Part shown: piece after piece, positions 59,224 through 64,000 of the stretch
Layout of the letters: every line of letters starts with the position of its first letter
Numbering within the stretch: the first letter of the stretch is position 1
NCBI RefSeq assembly: GCF_029894335.1
Contig: NZ_JARXZC010000014.1
Span: forward strand, 62,001 to 126,000
Reading direction: 5' to 3'
DNA from: Kitasatospora sp. MAP5-34
Lineage (GTDB): Bacteria > Actinomycetota > Actinomycetes > Streptomycetales > Streptomycetaceae
Length of the DNA stretch: 64,000 bases
Program-made: the position numbers and the translations under genes
Notes under the pieces: model-generated
Told to the model about the DNA's origin: nothing
What the model saw: the letters and a program-made list of their open reading frames with translations, nothing else
Database searches by the model: none

Positions 59224-61512
59224 TCAGTACTGCGTGGTGACGGTGACTCCGCTGAACGAGGTCTTGGCGTACAGGCTGATGTAGCGGTAGCCCGCCGTCT
59301 TGTTGGTGACGGTGATGCTCTGGTCGGTACCCGGGTTGGTGGATGCTGCCGTGTGGGCGGCGGCCGTGGCCCAGGTGCCCGGGTTGTAGTACAGGTACGC
59401 GTTCCCGGTGCCGCCGGTCGTGGTGACCTTCAGCGTCGTGGTGCCGGCCGGGAGGTAGAGGTAGAGGAAGTCGGAACTACCCGCCGAAGCCGACTGGTTG
59501 GGCAGCGAGCAGTTCTGCCCCAGCTCCCGGGAGTCGGCGTTGGTGCACTGCGGCTCGCCGACCGGGACCGTGCAGGCGCCGGCCGCGCAGGCGGTGAGCC
59601 AGGTGTTGAAGTCGGCGTCGTAGCGGGTGCCGATACCGGAGTTGTAGACGTCGTAGCCGCCGGTGTAGTCGCCGACGCGGAACTTGGCGAGCATGTTGTA
59701 GACGTCCTGCGGGTGCTTCTCGAACATGTACCGCACCGCGAGGTAGCCCCAGGGGTACGTACGCGTCACATCGCTGTTCGCGTAGGTGTTCTGCCACAGC
59801 GTGCTCAGCGCGTAGGTGTGCTTGGCGGCCTCGGAGACCGCCTCGGTGTCGGTCACGCCACGGTAGGTGTAGGAGACGTACTCGGCGACGCCCTCGATCC
59901 ACCACACGTCGGGGACGACCACCTCGGCCGCGAAGTCGCCCTTGGTGTTGTAGCGCGCGTCGAGGGCGTGCGTGTACTCGTGGTTGAGGTTCCAGATCCC
60001 CCCGACGAAGCCGTCATCGGGGCTCTTCACGTACATGACGGACATGGGCTGGTTGTTGGGGTCGGTCGGGTCCCCGGTCAGGGTCATGCCGCCGTTGTTG
60101 GTGTCGATGTTGTAGAGGACACCGGCGTAGGTCTGGTAGTCGGTGGGGCTGGCGAACACGACCAGCTTGACGGTCGACTCGTACTCGCCCGGGATCGGGC
60201 CGTTGTCCTTGACCAGGTTGTTGAAGAACGCGTCCTGGTGGATGACGCTGTTGCAGGCGGCGGCGAGGTCGGCGGCGCTCAGGGACTGCGCCAGGATGGT
60301 GTGCGCCGGGTCGCAGACATGGGTGATCGGCAGTGCGGCGGCGGTGAGTTGGGCGACCAGGTTGCAGGTGCCGTAGTACGAGCAGTTGGCCTGGTCGTAC
60401 GCGTCGGCCATGCCGGCGACGCCGACCCACAGCGGTGCCGTCGGGCCGGTCTTGGACGAGATGTTCAGCAGGCCCTGCATCAGCGGGCGCACGGTGGCCT
60501 GGAGCGCGGGGGTCTGGATGAAGCGGCTCAGCTCGATCCCGGCATTGGAGTCCAGGAAGGAGTTGGCGGTGCCCAGCAGGTCGAGGTGGTTGTGCGCGAA
60601 GCTGTCGAGCGTGGTGAGGATGCTCGGGTCCGCCGTCACGGCGGCCACGAAGTCCGCGTTCTGGTGGCCACGGAAGAGCGGCGTGTAGACGTCGTTGACG
60701 GCCGCGACCATGCTGTCGATGGCGTTGTAGGAGTTGTCGTAACCGTTGAGCAGTTGCTGGTCGACGTTCAGGTAGCGGGCCTGCTCGTTGGCGCTGTCGG
60801 TGAGGACGACGGCGTCGCCCAGGACGTTGCCGTTCGCGGCGGTGACGTCCCGCGAGTGCGCGTTGGCGAAGAAGGCGTCCAGGCCGCCCTCGGTGGCCGT
60901 GGCCAGGGTCGCGTCGTAGCTGCCGACGGACGGGTTGTTGTACTGCACGTAGTAGCCGGCCCGCAGGAAGAGGACCAGCTGCCACACACCGGTCGAGTCG
61001 TCCCCGGGGTAGCTGACGGCCGCGCTGCCGAGCGCGTTGGCTATCGAGACCATCTGCGGTTCGGCGAACACGTTGGCCGCGTCCGTGCCGGTGACGTTGA
61101 AGAGGGTGTTGACGCAGTCGGTGGTCGACGCCTGGACGAACGACACCAGCGCGGATCCGGTCCTGCTGCCGAAGTCGGCCGGGCTGCAGGACACCGCCGC
61201 CGCTCTGGCGTTGCTCTTGAGCTGAACTCCGGCGTGCGAGGCGGGCGCAGGCGTCGCGGGGGCCAGCGGAGGAATCGCGGATGCGGGAAGTTTGCCGTGC
61301 TGCTCGGCGGCCTGGTCGGACCTGGTGACGGCCCGGCCGACCGGCGACAGTGCACGAGCGTGCGCCGGCGTCGCGGCGGTGGCTGCGGTCGGCGTCTTCG
61401 CAACGTTTCGAGGCTGGGGGGCCGCGAGCGCGGGTGTCGCCAGGCCGGCGAGCGTGACGGCGGCGGCCAGACCGCTCGCCACGAGTCCGGGCAGGGTGGA
61501 GCGGTAGCGCAT
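59224..61512 (-). CDS. Secreted M9-family (collagenase-type) metallopeptidase
   Basis: 762 residues from ATG 61512, with AAGGAG just upstream. Signal peptide 1-30, Ala/Pro-rich propeptide to about 95, then the M9N-type helical activator domain. The zinc-binding HEYTH is at about residue 515, and the third ligand Glu in WWIEGVAEYVSY lies about 25 residues later, as in clostridial ColH/ColG. Residues 660-762 form a bacterial prepeptidase C-terminal (PPC) beta domain. It probably degrades collagen or gelatin-like proteins outside the cell. It is preceded by a palindrome and a LysR gene on the same strand. Confidence 0.87.
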   Translation of the reverse strand: MRYRSTLPGLVASGLAAAVTLAGLATPALAAPQPRNVAKTPTAATAATPAHARALSPVGRAVTRSDQAAEQHGKLPASAIPPLAPATPAPASHAGVQLKSNARAAAVSCSPADFGSRTGSALVSFVQASTTDCVNTLFNVTGTDAANVFAEPQMVSIANALGSAAVSYPGDDSTGVWQLVLFLRAGYYVQYNNPSVGSYDATLATATEGGLDAFFANAHSRDVTAANGNVLGDAVVLTDSANEQARYLNVDQQLLNGYDNSYNAIDSMVAAVNDVYTPLFRGHQNADFVAAVTADPSILTTLDSFAHNHLDLLGTANSFLDSNAGIELSRFIQTPALQATVRPLMQGLLNISSKTGPTAPLWVGVAGMADAYDQANCSYYGTCNLVAQLTAAALPITHVCDPAHTILAQSLSAADLAAACNSVIHQDAFFNNLVKDNGPIPGEYESTVKLVVFASPTDYQTYAGVLYNIDTNNGGMTLTGDPTDPNNQPMSVMYVKSPDDGFVGGIWNLNHEYTHALDARYNTKGDFAAEVVVPDVWWIEGVAEYVSYTYRGVTDTEAVSEAAKHTYALSTLWQNTYANSDVTRTYPWGYLAVRYMFEKHPQDVYNMLAKFRVGDYTGGYDVYNSGIGTRYDADFNTWLTACAAGACTVPVGEPQCTNADSRELGQNCSLPNQSASAGSSDFLYLYLPAGTTTLKVTTTGGTGNAYLYYNPGTWATAAAHTAASTNPGTDQSITVTNKTAGYRYISLYAKTSFSGVTVTTQY

Positions 61513-61557
61513 CTCTGCTCCTTCATGGATAGACGCCTCGAAGTGGGGGCTGTGTAA

Positions 61558-61587
61558 GGCGTGAGAGGGACGCTTTCATCTCACGCC
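61558..61587. promoter_or_regulatory. Inverted repeat upstream of the collagenase gene (candidate operator)
   Basis: GGCGTGAGA (61558-61566) and TCTCACGCC (61579-61587), perfect 9-bp arms with a 12-bp spacer, 46 bp before the collagenase ATG. A second site TGGGA-GA-TCCCA follows at about 61621. The LysR protein encoded immediately upstream is a candidate ligand. Confidence 0.5.
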
Positions 61588-61718
61588 GTCGCATTCAATA
61601 CGGTGTGACATAGCACCTTGTGGGAGATCCCATAACACGCCGCCGCGACGGCCTCGGCGCCTGGCTTGGCGGGGTCGGCATCAGGGCGCCTTGTGCCGCC
61701 CTGCCGTCTCTTGCTGTC

Positions 61719-62660
61719 CTATGCCCCGGACGCCCACGCCTGAAAGTGCGGCGCCTGTGCGATGAGGTCGTGGTAGGCCGCCGTGGCGCAGCTGAAGAGG
61801 GTGTCCGCGACCTCGGCGGCGAAACTGTCGCACCGCCAGGCCAGCACGTAGCGACACCACAGCGGCGTGCCGGTCAGCGGCTTGACGAGGATGTCGGGGA
61901 TCGGCCGCATGGTCGCCTGCACGACGGACACGCCGAGGCCGTCGGCGATCATGTTCTGCAGCTGGAGCTGGTCGCCCAGGAACTCATGGACGGCGGCCGG
62001 CGTGAATCCGGCCGCCGCGCAGGCCTGATGGAACACTCCCGGCCAGCCGGCGCCGTCGTCGGGGGTCAGGAACCAGGCGTCGTCGGCCAGGTCGGCGAGG
62101 GAGACCTCCAGGCGGTGCCTGAGGCGGTGCCGCGAGGGCAGGGCGACGAAGCACGGCGCGGTCGCGATCCCGCGATGCGTCACAGCGGCCGAATGCCGCA
62201 GCGGCAGGCCGGGATAGTCCGCAGCGATGGCCACGTCCACCTCGCCCTCCTGGAGGAGTTCGACGATCTCCGAGGACGAGTAGACACTTCTCACCGTGAG
62301 CGCGAGATCGGGGATCCGGTTCCTGGTCCGGACCACCATCCCGGACAGGACCGGAGAGTTGGTCGCCGCGATCCGGAGGGTCTGACGCGTTCCCGCGACG
62401 CTCCCGCGCGGACGGTGCCCGATCGCGTCCATCCGCGCCAGGACGTCGCGGGCCTGTGCCAGGACCTCGACACCGTACTCCGTCAGCACCACGCCTGACA
62501 CCCTGCGCTCGAACAGCAACTCTCCGAAGTGGCTCTCGATGCGCCGGAGTTGAGTACTCATGGCCGGCTGCGAGTACCCCAGAACCGAAGCGGCCCGGCC
62601 CACACTCCCCGCATCGGCGATCGCACACAGCACCCGCAGGTGTCGTAGCTCCAGCTCCAT
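61719..62660 (-). CDS. LysR-family transcriptional regulator
   Basis: 313 residues from ATG 62660, GGGAGGA upstream. N-terminal winged HTH (LRHLRVLCAIADAGSVGRAA...QPAMSTQLRRIE), then a two-lobe effector domain starting at about residue 95 (TLRIAATNSPVLSG). It lies directly upstream of the collagenase gene on the same strand with a 206-bp gap containing palindromes, so it may regulate that gene and itself. Its effector is unknown. Confidence 0.88.
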   Translation of the reverse strand: MELELRHLRVLCAIADAGSVGRAASVLGYSQPAMSTQLRRIESHFGELLFERRVSGVVLTEYGVEVLAQARDVLARMDAIGHRPRGSVAGTRQTLRIAATNSPVLSGMVVRTRNRIPDLALTVRSVYSSSEIVELLQEGEVDVAIAADYPGLPLRHSAAVTHRGIATAPCFVALPSRHRLRHRLEVSLADLADDAWFLTPDDGAGWPGVFHQACAAAGFTPAAVHEFLGDQLQLQNMIADGLGVSVVQATMRPIPDILVKPLTGTPLWCRYVLAWRCDSFAAEVADTLFSCATAAYHDLIAQAPHFQAWASGA

Positions 62661-62836
62661 TCGCGCTTTCCTCCCGACCGCACTCTCCTCTCATCCGCTC
62701 CGCATGAACAGATCACACGAGAAGGCCGAGACTTGTCCCGCACTGCGGGTTGCCCCCGCTGCCCGAGCGTCGTAGGCGGTGGGAAGCGTAGTACGGACGA
62801 TCGCGACTCCCGGCCGGTCGACGGGCGCGGGCCGTG

Positions 62837-63225
62837 TCAGCCGGCGAACCCCGGCAGCACCAGACCGGACTCGTACGCGATCACCACCGCGTGGGTCCGG
62901 TTCTGCGCGCCGAGCTTGGCCAGCACGTTCCCGACGTGCGTCTTCACCGTCTCCAGGCTCACCGTGCACGACTCCGCGATCTCCGGGTTGGACAGGCCGG
63001 TGGTCATCAACCGCAGCACCTCCTCCTCCCGCCCCGTCAGCGCCGCCTTCGGCAACGCCTCGGCGGAGCCCAGCGGGCGGGCGGTGACCATCCGGCGCAG
63101 TGCCGCCGGGAAGAGGACGTGCGCAGGCCGCTGCGGGTCACCTCGTCGTCCGCGATCAGGAGTGTGACGGGGGCGCTCGCGTCGGCGCCGGTCGTGACGG
63201 CTGCGCTCGCCTCGGGGCCGGTCAT
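62837..63225 (-). pseudogene. NarL/LuxR-type response regulator with internal deletion and frameshift
   Basis: ATG 63225 opens with a receiver-domain start (VTLLIADDEVTRSGLR), but after CTGCGC near 63125 the frame runs into non-homologous sequence. In a different frame, about 40 bases later in the same region, the protein resumes at LFPAALRRMVTAR, a sequence normally found just before the HTH. It continues with an intact LuxR HTH (LTGREEEVLRLMTTGLSNPEIAESC, split). About 100 receiver residues, including the phosphorylated Asp, are missing. ATGA overlap with the kinase fragment. Confidence 0.75.
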
Positions 63226-63776
63226 GCCGGCAGCCGCACCGGCAGCCGCACCGGCAGCCGGACCGCCAGGCGCCAGTGCTGCTGCCCGTGCGGGCCGGCC
63301 TCGATCTCACCGTGCGGCAGCCGCACGCGCTCGGCCAGTCCGGGCAGGCCGTGCCCGGACGTCGGGAAGGCACCCGTGCCCCCGCCGGTCCCCGGCCCGC
63401 TCCGGTTGACCACACTGAGCTCCAGCCCGTCCGACGCGGCCGCCACCCGGACCGTGATCGGACCGCCGGCCCCGTGCCGCAACGCGTTCGTCAACCCTTC
63501 CTGCAGGATCCGGTACGCCGCCCGGGAGAGCGTCCCCTGCACCTGCACCTGCACCTGCGCCAACTCGCCCGACAGCTCCGGCTCCACCACCGCGCCCGCG
63601 TGCCGCAACCGGTCCAGCAGCTCGGGCAGGTCGGCCAAGGTCCGGGTCGGTGCTGTCCCCGCCGCCTCCTCGCGCAGCACGCCCAGCACGTAGTCCAGGT
63701 CCTCCAGCGCGGCCTGGGTCGACTCCTCGATGCTGCGCAGGGCGGCCCGCGCCGCCACCGGGTCGGCGGAGAGCAC
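63222..63776 (-). pseudogene. Sensor histidine kinase, 5'-truncated remnant
   Basis: About 184 residues. It begins in the middle of a NarL-type dimerisation helix (DPVAARAALRSIEESTQAALEDLDYVLGVLRE) and continues through a HATPase_c domain (EGLTNALRHGAGGPITV, GHGLPGLAERV). The H-box histidine and the transmembrane part that should precede are absent; upstream sequence is a terminator hairpin. The C-terminus carries RLPVRLPVRLPA from a 12-bp repeat. With the broken regulator it forms a dead two-component pair. Confidence 0.7.
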
Positions 63777-63795
63777 CTGCGGGCGTGCGGCCGCG

Positions 63796-63826
63796 CCTGC
63801 GGGCGGGCCGCCCGCCCGCCCGCAGG
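63796..63826. terminator. Terminator hairpin of the gene entering from the right edge
   Basis: 13-bp perfect stem CCTGCGGGCGGGC / GCCCGCCCGCAGG with a five-base loop, 15 bp past the stop of the partial minus-strand gene. Confidence 0.75.
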
Positions 63827-63840
63827 GAGGGGGAGCGTGG

Positions 63841-64000
63841 TCAGCGGCCGGGCTTGGCCAGCAGCAGCTCGGTGTTGTGGTCCAGCGGGGTGCCGAGCTT
63901 GGCCCCCGGGGTGGCGTACGGGTCGTTGAAGGAGAGCTCGCGGTAGAGCGAGGCCAGTCCGGCGTCCGAGGTGTCGTCGAAGGCGGTGCCGTAGGGGGCG
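63841..64000 (-). CDS. Unidentified protein, C-terminal 52 residues only
   Basis: The minus-strand frame is open from the window edge to TGA at 63843-63841, ending ...LDHNTELLLAKPGR. It is followed by a terminator hairpin, which supports a real gene end. The fragment is too short for me to name a family; the start and most of the gene lie beyond position 64000. Confidence 0.6.
   Translation of the reverse strand, partial: APYGTAFDDTSDAGLASLYRELSFNDPYATPGAKLGTPLDHNTELLLAKPGR

Overview
High-GC actinomycete DNA, most probably from the Streptomycetaceae (Streptomyces, Kitasatospora or Streptacidiphilus). The evidence is GTG/TTG starts, genes coupled by 4-bp GTGA/ATGA/TTGA overlaps, a mycothiol-type DinB protein, a PUFA-synthase-like PKS of the kind known from streptomycetes, and many secreted proteases. 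The window reads as an accessory, secondary-metabolite-rich region with two main biosynthetic clusters, a smaller possible third one, and a complete anti-plasmid defence operon. All calls were made by reading the sequence; no database search was run.

Layout. 1-4.6 kb: end of a DppABCD-like peptide ABC importer operon (binding protein, two permeases, fused double ATPase). 4.7-7.4 kb: KimA-like K+ symporter, convergent with a KdpD-like membrane sensor fragment. 7.5-8.1 kb: DinB/mycothiol protein. 8.2-21.9 kb (minus strand): NRPS operon made of an MFS exporter, a standalone C protein, C-A-PCP, an acyl-CoA dehydrogenase, two A-PCP proteins, and a terminal C-(A remnant)-PCP-reductase. 22.4-24.6 kb: GAF/PAS/SpoIIE-type phosphatase.

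24.77-25.96 kb: a 19-codon leader peptide and mutually exclusive hairpins precede a GNAT acetyltransferase and a second, divergent translation initiation factor IF-1. This looks like a translation-coupled attenuator controlling a ribosome-stress or resistance operon. 26.2-30.7 kb (minus): overlapping operon of a KAS III-like enzyme whose catalytic His is replaced by Asn, an SRPBCC protein, a ThDP-dependent enzyme and a DJ-1/AraC regulator. 31.0-34.1 kb: sedolisin protease and an amino-acid permease.

34.7-49.7 kb: PUFA-synthase-like iterative type I PKS operon: (NPD-NPD-KS-AT-ACP-KR), (KS-AT-DH-PPTase), ACP, alpha/beta hydrolase, glycosyltransferase, methyltransferase. Every junction overlaps or is only a base or two apart, and the likely product is a glycosylated, methylated lipid. 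49.8-58.5 kb: complete type II Wadjet operon (JetABCD), which recognises and cleaves plasmids. 58.6-62.7 kb: small secreted protein, M9 collagenase-like protease, LysR regulator. 62.8-63.8 kb: decayed two-component system. The window ends in a partial minus-strand gene.

Short tandem repeats of 9-15 bp recur inside many of the genes, especially in interdomain linkers and C-terminal tails.
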